A DNA stretch of 64,000 nt. Origin: Streptomyces violaceusniger (GTDB lineage Bacteria > Actinomycetota > Actinomycetes > Streptomycetales > Streptomycetaceae). Each line of letters opens with the position of its first letter. Position 1 is the first letter of the stretch. Location: NCBI GenBank assembly GCA_005405945.1, contig BJHW01000001.1, positions 5,208,001-5,272,000 of the forward strand, read 5' to 3'. Below, one piece after another: positions 44,496 to 53,554 of this stretch. The notes beneath the pieces are model-generated. The model saw only the letters and a list, made by a program, of their open reading frames with translations, ran no database searches and had not been told where the DNA came from. The translations under genes were made by a program, and so were the position numbers.

Positions 44496-45530
44496 TCAGT
44501 CCTTGTAGGTGTCCTGGACCTTGATCTGACCGTCGATGATCTTCTTCTTGGCCGCCTCGATCTTCGGCTTGATGTCGTTGATGAAGCCGCCGGAGTAGGA
44601 GAGGGAGACGCCGCCGCGCTTGAGGTCGTAGGCCTGGACGCCGCTCTCGGGCTTCTTGTCCTTCACGACGCTCTTGATGAAGTCGTAGACCGAGCCGTCC
44701 ACGGTCTTGACCATGGAGGTCAGGATCGAGTTCTTGTACTGGGCCAGGCCCTTGTCGTAGTACTGGTCGCCGTCGACGCCGATCGACCAGGTGCCCTTCT
44801 TCCCCGCGGTCGCCTCGATGGCGCCCGCACCGGAGCCGCCCGCCGCGGAGAAGATCACGTCGACCTTGTTGGAGAGCATGCCCTCGGCGATGTCCTTGCC
44901 GCGGTCCGGCATGCCGAAGCCCTTGGGCGAACCGACCTGCACCCACTGGACGTCCAGGGACGCCTTGGGGTTGGTGTCCTTCAGGCCCTGCTGGAAGCCG
45001 CCCGCGAACTTCTTGATCAGCGCGCTGTCGGTGCCGCCGATGAAGCCGACCTTGTTGGACTTGGTCTTCAGCCCCGCCGCCACGCCGGCGAGGTAGGAGC
45101 CCTCGTGCTCGGCGGAGACCAGGCTGGCCACGTTCTTGGCGTCGACGACCGAGTCGACGATGGCGAAGTCGGTGTCCTTGTACTTCTTGGCGGCCTTGGT
45201 GAGCGAGGGGGTCCACGCGTAGCCGACGCCTATGACGGGGTTGTAGCCCGCCTCGGCGAGGCTCGCCAGCTTGTCGTAGCGGTCGGCGTCCGTGTCGCCG
45301 TCCTTCGCCGTCAGCTCCTTGCCCTTGACGTCGAAGTCCTTCAGGGCCTTGTCGTAGCCCTTGGCGGCGGAGTCGTTGAAGGAGTGGTCGCCGCGGCCGC
45401 CCACGTCGTAGGCCAGGCCGACACCGGCGTCCTTGCTTCCCTCTTCGGAACTGCTGCCACACGCGGTGACGGAGAATGCGAGAGCCGCGGTGGCAATGCC
45501 CGCGACAGCTATCGTGGATACCCGGCGCAC
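44496..45530 (-). CDS. BMP-family nucleoside-binding lipoprotein
   Basis: 344 residues from GTG 45530. Signal STIAVAGIATAALAFSVTAC ends in the lipobox, then GSSSEEGSKDAGVGLAYDVG. Typical BMP/PnrA motifs are GDHSFNDSAAKGYDKAL, NPVIGVGYAWTPSLTKAAKK, VGFIGGTDSALIKKFAGGFQ and VDVIFSAAGGSGAGAIEATA. It captures nucleosides outside the membrane for the ABC transporter encoded downstream. First gene of the operon, with about 60 bases of leader after its promoter. Confidence 0.94.
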   Translation of the reverse strand: MRRVSTIAVAGIATAALAFSVTACGSSSEEGSKDAGVGLAYDVGGRGDHSFNDSAAKGYDKALKDFDVKGKELTAKDGDTDADRYDKLASLAEAGYNPVIGVGYAWTPSLTKAAKKYKDTDFAIVDSVVDAKNVASLVSAEHEGSYLAGVAAGLKTKSNKVGFIGGTDSALIKKFAGGFQQGLKDTNPKASLDVQWVQVGSPKGFGMPDRGKDIAEGMLSNKVDVIFSAAGGSGAGAIEATAGKKGTWSIGVDGDQYYDKGLAQYKNSILTSMVKTVDGSVYDFIKSVVKDKKPESGVQAYDLKRGGVSLSYSGGFINDIKPKIEAAKKKIIDGQIKVQDTYKD

Positions 45531-45579
45531 GAGGGTTCCCCTCTGATGATCTCGAAGCGCCCCTTGCGGCGCTGGCTCC

Positions 45580-45602
45580 GCCGCATCGTAACGCGCGTAG
45601 AT
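45580..45602 (-). promoter_or_regulatory. variant nucleoside operator upstream of the import operon
   Basis: On the minus strand TCTACGCGCGTTACGAT: one half-site of the CTACGCGCGTAG palindrome is perfect, the other altered. TACGAT within it can serve as -10 box, about 60 bases before the BMP gene. Confidence 0.6.
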
Positions 45603-45665
45603 GCCAGATAAAGGCCCCTCGGAAGCCGTTATCGGATCGTCGCGAACCTCTCGTTACCGCCAGAT

Positions 45666-46375
45666 CTACAGACTGTTGCGAGCAGGTGAATCCGACCCGG
45701 CGGATGAGGCACCGGGAGCGAAGCGGCGTGCGTCGCGCAGGAGGGTGCCGACGACGCGGTCGACGAACGTGGTGAGTTCCCGCGCGTCGTGCCGTTCGAA
45801 GGTGGAGCTCCACAGGACGAAACGGCCGAAGAGGGCGGACCACAGGACCATCGCGGTCTGTTCGGCGCCGTCCGGCCATCGCAGCCCCTCCTCCTCCTCG
45901 CAGGCGCGGACGGCGTCGAGCCACTGCTCCCACATCAGACGGGCCGGGTGGGCCTGGCCCGGCTCGCCGAAGCTCGACGCGTTGTGGCCGAACATCATGC
46001 GCACGACACCGCGCTCCGCACGGGCGAAGCCGTAGAAGGCGTTGGCCTGGGCCCGCAGGCGTCCGGGGCGTCGGCGCCGTCCGCCGCCGCCTCGGCGTCC
46101 GCGTCGCGCATGGCCGCGACCGCGCGCTGGTAGCCGTCCTCGGCGACGGCTCGGGCGAGTTGGTCCTTGTCGGCGAAGTGCAGATACATGCTCTGGGCGG
46201 CGATGCCGACTTCACGGGCGACCTCCCGCAGGGAGATCGGCAGTGCGTTGTCGGTGAGCTTCTGGTCGAGGAGCCGTGCGACGGCGGCCAGGATCTCCGC
46301 GCGAAGCCGCTCTCCCTGGCCGCGGGGATTGCGGCGGCGTGCGATGCCGACGGCGCTCCCGGTGTCGTCGTTCAT
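45666..46375 (-). CDS. TetR-family transcriptional regulator (frameshifted here)
   Basis: From ATG 46375. HTH: QGERLRAEILAAVARLLDQK, SLREVAREVGIAAQSMYLHF, ADKDQLARAVAEDGYQRAVA. The frame is lost near 46060 (CCGGACGCCTGCGGG needs one base). The next frame reads AFYGFARAERGVVRMMFGHN-like text and ends GSDSPARNSL. Rebuilt length about 236. The C-terminal domain resembles WHG-domain TetR proteins (LWSALFGRFVLWSS). It lies downstream of the SDR and P450 genes on the same strand and may control them. Confidence 0.82.
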
Positions 46376-46523
46376 GGTCCTCATTCTGCGACACCTCGAT
46401 GCCGGACGGTTTCCCGGTCGTCCCGGGCGGGGCCGGTACGGGTCGGGTCGGTCCGGGACGGTCCGGACCAGTCCAGTCCGGCCCGGGCCGGGACACCGTC
46501 CGGGCGTCTCCCGCACGACCCGC

Positions 46524-47373
46524 TCACCTCGGCTCGGATGCGGCCAGGCGGGGCAGCATGCCCAGCACGGTGGCCGTGGTCGTACCCGCGTCGACGGGGA
46601 TGACGGTGCCGGTGATCCAGCGCGATTCCGCGCCGGCGAGGAAGAGGACGGCCCAGGCCAGGTCCCAGGCGGTGCCCTCGACACCGAGCAGGTTGGCCGC
46701 GCGGCGTATCCGCCGCCCCTCGTCCCCGCCGTGATCGCCGATGGGGTGTGCAGATGGCCGGGGACGAGGCAGTTGACGCGGATGTTGTCCGGCCCCAGGC
46801 GTAGGCCAGATCGATGGTCAAGGACTGGAGCGCGCCCTTGCTGGCGCCGTACGCGCCGCTGCCGAAGCCGCGCAGCGCCGCGATGGAGGAGATGTTGACG
46901 ATGGAGCCGCTACCACCGCGCACGAGGTGCGGGTGGGCGGCGCGGGCGACCTGCATGGCCGCGGTCACGTTGAGGGCGAAGACCCGGTCCCAGCCCGCGC
47001 GGGTGGTGGCCGTGAGGCCGCCCTCGTCGGCGATGCCCGCGTTGTTGACGACCGCGTCGAGCCGCCCCGCCCGCGCGGCGAAGCCGTCCACCGCCGCCTG
47101 TGCAGCGTCCTCGTCGGTGATGTCCGCGGTGAGCGGGATGGCCCGTCCGCCGCTGCTCTCGATGCGCTCGCCGGTGTGTGCGGCGCGATCCCCGTCGACG
47201 TCGAGGATGCCGACGGTGGCACCCTGGGCGGCCAGCAGCATGGCCGTGGCCGCTCCGGTGCCCAGGAAATCGCCCGCGCTTCCGGCACCGGTCACCAGTG
47301 CCGCCCTTCCCGCCATGCGGGTGCCCCGGCCGTCGGCGTAGCCGCCGACCGGGAAGGTCCGGTTCTCGGTCAT
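46524..47373 (-). CDS. short-chain dehydrogenase/reductase (two frameshifts here)
   Basis: Classical SDR of about 283 residues from ATG 47373. Rossmann motif ALVTGAGSAGDFLGTGAATA (a variant TGxxxGxG), NNAGIADEGGL, catalytic Ser-Tyr-Lys in IVNISSIAALRGFGSGAYGA and SKGAL. The frame shifts near 46793 (missing C before GGACAACATCCGCG) and again near 46742 (CACACCCCATCGG lacks one C). After both repairs it reads IRVNCLVPGHLHTPIG, then a C-terminus to TGA at 46524. Seven bases after the P450 stop, so co-transcribed; a P450 hydroxyl product may be its substrate (inference). Confidence 0.85.
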
Positions 47374-47380
47374 CACGCCG

Positions 47381-48615
47381 TCACCAGGTGACCGGGAGGG
47401 AGGTGAGTCCGTAGACGATCGAGTTCTTCTTGAAGTCCAACTGGACCTCCGCCACGGCGAGTCGTAGGTCGGGGATCCGCTCGAACAGCCGCGGCCAGGC
47501 GACCTGCATCTCCACCCGGGCCAGGTTCTGGCCCAGGCACTGGTGCGAACCGAAACCGAAGGCCACGTGGTTGCGCGCGTTGCGCCCGATGTCGAGCGTG
47601 TCCGCGGGGCATTCGCCCTCGCCGGCGCCGAAGACCCGCGGGTCGCGGTTCCCGGCGATCAGCGAGACGATGACGCCCTCGCCCTTGCGTATGAGGTGCC
47701 CGCCGATCTCGACGTCCTCCAGGGCCACGCGCCGCGGGTCGGTGGAGACGATGCTCCAGTAGCGCAGCATCTCCTCGGCGGCGCTCGGGCCAGTTCCGGA
47801 CGCTCCCGCAACCGGTCGCGCTGGTCGGGGTTGAGCAGCAGCGCCACGGTGCCCAGGCCGAGCATGTTGGCCGTCGTCTCGTGCCCGGCGCCGACCAGGA
47901 TTCCCACCAGGACGGGCAGCATCTCGAGGGCGAAGCCGTCCGGGCCGGTGTGGTCGGCCAGCAGCCGGCTGATCATGTCGTCGGCCGGCTCGCGTCGCTT
48001 GCGCTCCACGAGGGCCGAGTAGTACGCGAATGCCTCGTGCTGGAGCCGGGCGCGCTCCTCGTGGCCGACGTCCAGGTCCGTACCCGCGTTGGCGTGCCGC
48101 TGGAAGAGATCGTGGTCCTCGTAGGGGACGCCCAGGATGAGGCAGATGGCACGGGACGGCAGCGGCAGTGCGAAGTCCTGGATGAAGTCCACGGGGCCAC
48201 CCTTGGCGAGCATCCCGTCGATCAGCTCGTCCGTGATCTCCAGCAGCTTCTCGCGCATCGCCCGGGTGCGCTTGACACTGAACTCCTTGGTGAGCATCTG
48301 CCGCAGCCGCGCGTGCTCGGGGTCGTCCAGGCGCAGGAACAGTCCGCCCTCGTGCTCGGGCTGGTTGGAGTGGACCAGCGGGAAGTCGGGGTTGCGGACA
48401 TCGGCGCTGAGGGCCGGGTGGGCGAGAACGGCCCGGATGTCCGCGTGCCGGGTGGCCAGCCAGTGCCGGGAACCGTCCCAGATGGTCACCTGGTGCAGCC
48501 CTCCGGCCTCCCGGAACTCGGTGTGCCGCGGCGGCGCGCTGAACGGGCAGCTGCGCGGGGCCGGGAAGAACGGCGCGTCCGCCGTGCCGACGGCCTCGGG
48601 CGTGGTGGTGGTCAT
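47381..48615 (-). CDS. cytochrome P450 (frameshifted here)
   Basis: Bacterial class I P450 of about 411 residues from ATG 48615. I-helix LVGAGHETTANMLGLG has the normal acid-alcohol pair. The K-helix EEMLRYW gives a normal EXXR, and the haem loop is FGFGSHQCLGQNLARVEM. Between them the frame breaks near 47791 (CTGGCCCGAGCGCC lacks one C) and resumes SAAEEMLRYWSIVSTDP. C-terminus YGLTSLPVTW is P450-typical. Unlike the CYP157-like protein in this window, this one has all canonical residues. It pairs with the SDR. Ferredoxin partner not present nearby. Confidence 0.9.
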
Positions 48616-48769
48616 ATCGCCTTCCTCGATCAGAGCGGTCCGTGCGGGTTCCGAAGGGGTTCACGGAGCCGGTGCCACGGTGGGGGAACCACGGCGCCGG
48701 TGGGCCGGGGCGCGGTCGAGCACGGCCTGCCCCGCGGCCTTGCCCCTGCCTTTGCAGGCGCTCGCCCAG

Positions 48770-48802
48770 ATGACCTTACATATGTCACCTGACGGTTGTC
48801 AG
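48770..48802 (-). promoter_or_regulatory. candidate promoter and operator of the P450-SDR genes
   Basis: CTGAC-GGTT-GTCAG (48789-48802) next to ACATATGT (48778-48785) in a relatively A/T-rich patch about 165 bases upstream of the P450 start. It is a plausible TetR-type operator. The 304-base gap 48616-48919 otherwise contains only the terminator listed next. Confidence 0.45.
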
Positions 48803-48861
48803 TTGGTTCTGGGCGTGGGATGCGGCAGATAGGACATGAGGGTGGGCTCGGACACGCGAAA

Positions 48862-48901
48862 GCCCCGTCCGCGCGCCAGGGCGGTAGTGCACGGACGGGG
48901 C
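48862..48901. terminator. stem-loop after the methyltransferase gene
   Basis: GCCCCGTCCG and its complement CGGACGGGGC are separated by 20 bases, immediately downstream of the methyltransferase stop. Confidence 0.7.
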
Positions 48902-48919
48902 CGGGGTCGGTCCGAACGC

Positions 48920-50009
48920 TCAGTCGAGGCGTGCGTCGGGCGAGCGGAGCCAGAGCCGCTGTCCGCCGGGGGAGACGGCCAACCCGAAGTCGCCGGAGTC
49001 CGGGCCGCCGTCGTTCACGTACGCCTCATGCACGGCGGTGACCTCCTCCCACAGCTGACGTGGGCCGTAACTCCGCACCTCCTCCTGGGTGACCGTGGCC
49101 GCCGACCCCTTTCGATCGTGGAGCCAGATCTGGTACCTGCCGTCCGGTGCTCCGTCGGCCATGACCACACCCGGCAGTTTCACGCCCGCGTAGAGGGCGA
49201 AACCGAGGCCGGCCATGCTGTCGGCGGGAAACGCGCCGGTGCGGCCGCGCCGCCCGGTTCCGCTGTCCGCCGGGAGGTCCGGGCCAGGGCGCTCCGAGCG
49301 CATCGGCATGAACCGGGCACCCTCGACGAACCGGCCGGAGGCCACCCCATCACCGCCCACGTCGAGCCGCACCAGCGCACCGGACCAGAAGTCCCCCGCC
49401 AGCGGGGCGAGGATGCGCCCGCCCGGCGCGGTCTGCCGTACCCATGCGTAGGGGACGCGGCGCATCGAACAGGTCGCGATGATCCGGTTGTACGGTGCCC
49501 CGGACTCCCACCCCCGTGCGCCGTCGCCCCACACCACGTCGGGGCTGTACCCGGCCTCCTTGATGACCTTCGCGGCCTTCTCCGCCAGCACGGGATCGAC
49601 CTCGACGGTGGTGACGTTCCCGCTCCCCAGGCGCGCGGCGAGCAGTTCCGCGTTCCAGCCGCTGCCGGTGCCGATCTCCAACACGCGCTGCCCGTCGGCG
49701 ACCTCGAGCGCGGTGAGCATGCGCGCCACCATCGTGGGCATGGAGTTGGACGAGGTCGCGGTGGCTGGGCCGTCACTCCGCCCGTCGTCCACCTGCGTCA
49801 CGATCGGCACATCCCGGTAGACCAGGTCCCACCAGGCCGGGTCCGTCGTCACGGGAACGCAGGTGGCCCGCTGCTCCCAGATCTCGCCGGGGATGAAGTG
49901 GTGGCGTGGGACGGCGTCGAAGGCCGGGCGCCAGGCGTCCGGCAGCTCGCCGGACGCGGCGAGGGCTTCCAGCAACGCCGCGGTGACGCGGTCGCCAGTC
50001 CTCGGCCAT
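48920..50009 (-). CDS. PIMT-like SAM-dependent methyltransferase (start frameshifted)
   Basis: About 363 residues. The first part, DAWRPAFDAVPRHHFIPGEI, matches the protein-L-isoaspartate methyltransferase entry helix. SAM motifs follow: QRVLEIGTGSGWNAELLAAR, VTTVEVDPVLAEKAAKVIKE and PYNRIIATCSMRRVPYAW, with GGRILAPLAG. A C-terminal extension of about 150 residues ends GGQRLWLRSPDARLD. Such PIMT-related enzymes modify ribosomal peptides in several actinomycete RiPP loci (lanthipeptide- or graspetide-associated). ATG 50009 opens MAEDWR, but the long frame joins one base off at RVTAALLEALAASGEL, so an indel near 49990 is likely. A TGA just upstream closes the neighbouring proline-rich ORF. Confidence 0.75.
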
Positions 50010-50015
50010 GGGCCC

Positions 50016-50139
50016 TCACTTCTCCCTCGGGGCGGCGTGCCGTCCGGCGGGGCGGCGTGCCGTCCGGCGGGGGCGGCGGCGGGGGCGTCCACGGCTTGAT
50101 CGGGGCGGGATCGCCCTTGTGCTTGTTCTCGACAGTCAC
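50016..50139 (-). CDS. short proline-rich peptide, possible precursor
   Basis: GTG 50139 has AGGAGG seven bases upstream, the best ribosome site in this sub-region. It reads VENKHKGDPAPIKPWTPPPP, more prolines, then DGTPP. A 20-base direct repeat (GGACGGCACGCCGCCCCGCC twice) follows and disturbs the frame. As given, the frame runs on to 49849 through the methyltransferase start; with a one-base correction it would stop at the TGA at 50016 after about 41 residues. It has no Cys and only a single Thr or two, so it is not a typical lanthipeptide. I do not recognise its family. Confidence 0.45.
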
Positions 50140-50226
50140 GGTTGCACCTCCTGAGTACGGGCGCCTGGGTAAAGGCCGCCCCGGCCGTTCCGTCCTCACC
50201 GATGAGGGGGCGGCCGGAGCGGGGGC

Positions 50227-50417
50227 TTATCTGGCGGTTTCCGACCGGGCCTGCCGCATGGCCCCTCGTAGGCGCGGAGCAGCCGCTCCCCGGTCTCACA
50301 CCCGGCGCCGGGCGTCCGGCAGGCCAGGCAGCCCGCGGCGTGCTCGATGGCTGCGCGCCACGCCTCGTCGGCGAACGGGTCCTTGGTCCGCTGGGCGGTC
50401 TGCTCGGCGGCCGTCAT
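50227..50417 (-). CDS. small Cys-containing protein (C-terminus frameshifted)
   Basis: From ATG 50417. Sequence DPFADEAWRAAIEHAAGCLA then CRTPGAGCETGERLLRAYE; four spaced Cys or three in CLACRTPGAGC. Near 50240 one more G gives AMRQARSETAR and a TAA at 50227. Rebuilt length is about 63. I recall similar short proteins beside regulators of the XRE type in streptomycetes. The start overlaps the stop of the preceding ORF as ATGA. Confidence 0.6.
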
Positions 50418-50813
50418 CGGGTCCTGCCCCGGTCGAGGGCGCGACGCCTGGCGGCGGCCTGGGCGACGGCGTCGCGCGGGTAGTCCCGGGCGTGAGAGGG
50501 GCAGGCGTAGACGGTCGCGCTGGCGACGCTGCCGCTGTGCTCGATGGCGATGATGACCGGCTCGTCCGTGGGCAGTTGACAGCGATAGCAGGTCTGGCGG
50601 CCCTGCGGCACCGGGCCCAGCTCGGCCCGGGTCGGCCTCGGCCAGCGCCCCCCATAGCTTGACGGCGTCGGTGAGGTAGTGGTCAGCCGAAAGCGGCACG
50701 CGCCAGTGGGTGCCGGGGCCCTCCGCCCTGGAAATGGGCGGCACGCCGAGATAGGTACGCTCCGGGACCGTGATGGGGCAGTTAGCGCAGTACTCCAGCG
50801 CAGGTGAGGCCAT
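50414..50813 (-). CDS. small zinc-finger-like protein (frameshifted here)
   Basis: From ATG 50813: ASPALEYCANCPITVPERTY, then HWRVPLSADHYLTDAVKLWG. One surplus C near 50634 disturbs the frame, after which it reads QTCYRCQLPTDEPVIIAIEH and YACPSHARDYPRDAV. The pairs CxNC, CYRC and CPSH could bind zinc. Rebuilt length about 133. Function unknown. Its stop overlaps the next small ORF by ATGA, and the two plus the proline-rich peptide and methyltransferase form a likely operon. Confidence 0.6.
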
Positions 50814-51216
50814 CTCAGCCGCTCGGCGCACGTGGCTCGTCGAGGGACACGAGGCGGTAAACGACCAGCTCGGCGGTTACTGCAACCACGCCTACGTCCA
50901 GGCCCAGCGAGCAACGTGCTACCTCCGGCTGGGCAAGCCCACGGACGCCGTGACCTCCTACCGGCAAGCCCTCGACCACTGGCCGGCCATTTACCAGCGC
51001 GAGCGCGGTCTCCACCTTGCCCGGCTCGCTACCGCACACGCCGCCGACCGCGCCCCGGACGCAGCCTGTGCCACCGCCATGGAAGCACTGGAGATCAGCC
51101 GTGAGACCGAGTCGCGCCGCACCACGGCGGAGCTCCGGCGAGTCATCACCGGCTTGGCACCGTGGCGACGTACAGCGATGGTCCAAGAACTGACGGAAGC
51201 AGTCGCTGCCATGTGA
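50773..51216 (+). pseudogene. C-terminal TPR remnant of an XRE-type regulator
   Basis: From about 50815 the frame reads SAARRTWLVEGHEAVNDQLG, AQRATCYLRLGKPTDAVTSY and GLHLARLATAHAADRAPDAA, a tetratricopeptide-like pattern. It ends VQELTEAVAAM. Streptomyces HTH-TPR regulators end in just this way, but there is no HTH or upstream domain here: only about 130 of an expected 400 residues. The first bases overlap the opposite-strand start at 50813. Remnant is most likely; a free-standing short protein cannot be excluded. Confidence 0.6.
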
Positions 51217-51253
51217 CTACGCTGCCCGGAACCAAGATCTGTCTGGAGGAGCC

Positions 51254-51970
51254 ATGCACATCAGCGAGCTGGTCGGCACGGACGAGTGGCATACGGTCGA
51301 GGGGCGGCCGTTCGTCGTCTACAAGTACGCGGCCACGCTGGACGGCCGGATCGCCGCGGCGGACAGCACCAGCCAGTGGATCACCAGCGCGGAGTCCCGG
51401 GCCGAGGTCCACGCACTACGTGCAGCCTGCCAGGCAACTGTCGTCGGTTCCGGCACCCAGCAGGCCGATAATCCCCACCTTGCCGTGCGCTCGGTGAAGG
51501 ACGACCCCAAGCTGAAGGTGGCCGTGCCGGTTGATGAGCAGCCGTGGCGCGTGATCGTCGACACCAATGCCCGGACCCCGGCTGATGCCCGGGTCCTCGA
51601 CGATGCCGCACCCACCATGATCGCTGTCGCCGATGACGCCGACGCGTCCCACCTGGACGGCGTGGCCACCGTCGTACGGCTGCCCCGTGCGAAGGTCGGC
51701 GTGGACGTGGAGGCGCTCCTCCGTGAGCTGCACCAGCGCGGCGTGCGCGGGATGTTCCTCGAAGGTGGCCCCACTCTCGCCGCGTCGTTCGTGTCGGCCG
51801 GGCTCGTGGATCGCATCGTCGCCTACATCGCGCCCGCGCTCCTCGGCCGCGGAAAGAGCGGACTGGAAGGCGGCACCATCGAGACGATCGACGACATCCT
51901 TCGATGCGAGCTGGTGGACGTGGCCCGGTCCGGCCCGGACGTCAGGCTGATCGCACGCCCGCAGCGCTGA
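51254..51970 (+). CDS. RibD C-terminal domain (dihydrofolate-reductase-like) protein
   Basis: 238 residues from ATG 51254 with GGAGGA upstream. RPFVVYKYAATLDGRIAAAD is the RibD_C substrate entry, followed by TSQWITSAESRAEVHALRAA, GSGTQQADNPHL (ADNPxL motif), WRVIVDTNARTPADARVL, GMFLEGGPTLAASFVSAGLV and YIAPALLGRGKSG. It matches NADPH-dependent pyrimidine reductases of riboflavin synthesis without the deaminase half. It could be a riboflavin-pathway enzyme or a related reductase in a specialised pathway. It follows the HTH-TPR remnant by 37 bases. Confidence 0.88.
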   Translation: MHISELVGTDEWHTVEGRPFVVYKYAATLDGRIAAADSTSQWITSAESRAEVHALRAACQATVVGSGTQQADNPHLAVRSVKDDPKLKVAVPVDEQPWRVIVDTNARTPADARVLDDAAPTMIAVADDADASHLDGVATVVRLPRAKVGVDVEALLRELHQRGVRGMFLEGGPTLAASFVSAGLVDRIVAYIAPALLGRGKSGLEGGTIETIDDILRCELVDVARSGPDVRLIARPQR

Positions 51971-52103
51971 GCCCCTCGCCCGGCCCGCAGGCCGGACGAG
52001 GCGTACGCCAGAAGCGCCGGGCGGTCCGGTGCGAGCGCGGCCGGGGCCGACGCGCCCGGTGATGCCGGGGCCGGGTGGCGCGCATGCCACCAGCCCGCCA
52101 GGG

Positions 52104-53336
52104 CTACGCGTTCCGGTCCAGCAGCACCGCGGCCGTGAACAGCTCCACGCCCACCGCGATCGCGCCCTCGTCCACGTCGAAGTCGCCCGCGTGGAGGTCG
52201 CGCCGGGTGGTGTCGCCGACCTTGCGGACGCCGAGGCGGGCCATCGCGCCGGGCACCCGCTCCAGGTACCAGGAGAAGTCCTCGCCGCCCAGGGACTGCT
52301 CGGTGCCCTCGACCGCGTCCACGCCCCGGCGGGCGATCATCGCGTCCCGCAGCAGCTCGGTGGAGCTCGCCTCGTTCACCACCGGCGGGACCCCGCGGAT
52401 GTAGTTGATCTCCGACTTGGCGCGGTGCAGGGTGGCGATCTCGTCCACCGCGGCGTGGACCAGGTCGGGCGCCTCCCGCCAGGCGGGCAGGTCCAGGCAG
52501 CGGACCGTGGCCGACAGCTCGGCGTGCTGCGGGATCACATTGCAGGCGTGGCCCGACTCCACCCGGCCCCAGGTGACGGCCAGGCCCGAGCGGGCGTCCA
52601 CCCGGCGGGCCAGCAGCGCGGGCACCTCGGTGATCACCTTGGCGACGGCGGTCACCAGGTCGGTGGTCAGATGGGGGCGCGCGGTGTGGCCGCCCGGCCC
52701 GTCCAGCGAGACCTCCAGCCGGTCGCAGGCCGAGGTGATCGGCCCGACCCGCAGCCCGATCCGGCCGACCTCGACCTTCGGGTCACAGTGCAGCGCCAGG
52801 ATCCGGCCGACGCCGTCCAGCACGCCCGCCTCGATCGCGTCGGCCGCGCCGCCGGGCAGCACCTCCTCGGCGGGCTGGAACAGCAGCCGCACCGGACGCG
52901 CCAGCCGCCCCTCGCGGGCCAGCTCGGCCAGGACCAGACCGGCGCCGAGCACCACCGTGGTGTGCACATCGTGGCCGCAGGCGTGGGCGCGGTCGGCGAC
53001 GGTCGAGCGGTAGTCGACCGTCTTGGTGTCGGGGATGGGCAGCCCGTCGATGTCCGCGCGCAGCGCCAGCAGGGGCGCTACGCCATCGCGCGGGCCGATG
53101 TCACAGATGAGACCGGTGCCGGAGGGCAGCACTCGCGGCTCGAGTCCCGCCTGCTCCAGCCGCGCCTTGATCGCGGCGGTGGTGCGGAACTCGCAGTTGC
53201 CGAGCTCGGGGTGCATGTGCAAGTCGCGCCGGAAGGCGATGAGTTCGGCACGCAGCTCCTCGGGGAGCGTGCCGGGCAGCGCGGGCGCGTCGGCGGGTGT
53301 GACATCGGTCGCATCGAGGGACATCAATTGCTTCAC
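52104..53336 (-). CDS. M20-family amidohydrolase
   Basis: Metal-dependent N-acyl amino acid or related amide hydrolase, 410 residues. Key residues: LRADIDGLPIPDTK, AHACGHDVHTTVVLGAG, the Glu pair in LFQPAEEVLPGGAADAIEAG, and SLGGEDFSWYLERVPGAMA, plus a dimerisation insert (GGHTARPHLTTD). No signal peptide. I choose GTG 53336 because the -10 box TACGCT (53349-53344) sits seven bases upstream, so the mRNA would be leaderless; ATG 53324 is an alternative. The physiological substrate is unknown. Confidence 0.9.
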   Translation of the reverse strand: MKQLMSLDATDVTPADAPALPGTLPEELRAELIAFRRDLHMHPELGNCEFRTTAAIKARLEQAGLEPRVLPSGTGLICDIGPRDGVAPLLALRADIDGLPIPDTKTVDYRSTVADRAHACGHDVHTTVVLGAGLVLAELAREGRLARPVRLLFQPAEEVLPGGAADAIEAGVLDGVGRILALHCDPKVEVGRIGLRVGPITSACDRLEVSLDGPGGHTARPHLTTDLVTAVAKVITEVPALLARRVDARSGLAVTWGRVESGHACNVIPQHAELSATVRCLDLPAWREAPDLVHAAVDEIATLHRAKSEINYIRGVPPVVNEASSTELLRDAMIARRGVDAVEGTEQSLGGEDFSWYLERVPGAMARLGVRKVGDTTRRDLHAGDFDVDEGAIAVGVELFTAAVLLDRNA

Positions 53337-53450
53337 CTGAAGAAGCGTAGAACGCCAGGTGGGTCCGCCGAATGTCGATCAACAAAAATTCAATCTGTTC
53401 GGGTACGCAAAAGTACCCGCCCCGCTGCATGATCCCCCTAGTCAGGGGGT
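53337..53450. promoter_or_regulatory. promoter region of the amidohydrolase with two hairpins
   Basis: TACGCT (minus, 53349-53344) seven bases before the start. Further upstream lie GGGTAC-GCAAAA-GTACCC (53401-53418) and CCCCC-TAGTCA-GGGGG (53434-53449). An AACAAAAATTCAAT stretch makes this one of the least GC-rich spots of the window. Confidence 0.5.
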
Positions 53451-53554
53451 ATAACAGCCGTTTTCCCGGTCGGCCGCGGGGTGAGATGTGCCACACGGCC
53501 GTACGGGCGACGAGCTCAGAACCTGAGACGCCTCAGGACGCCACCCGACCGGTC

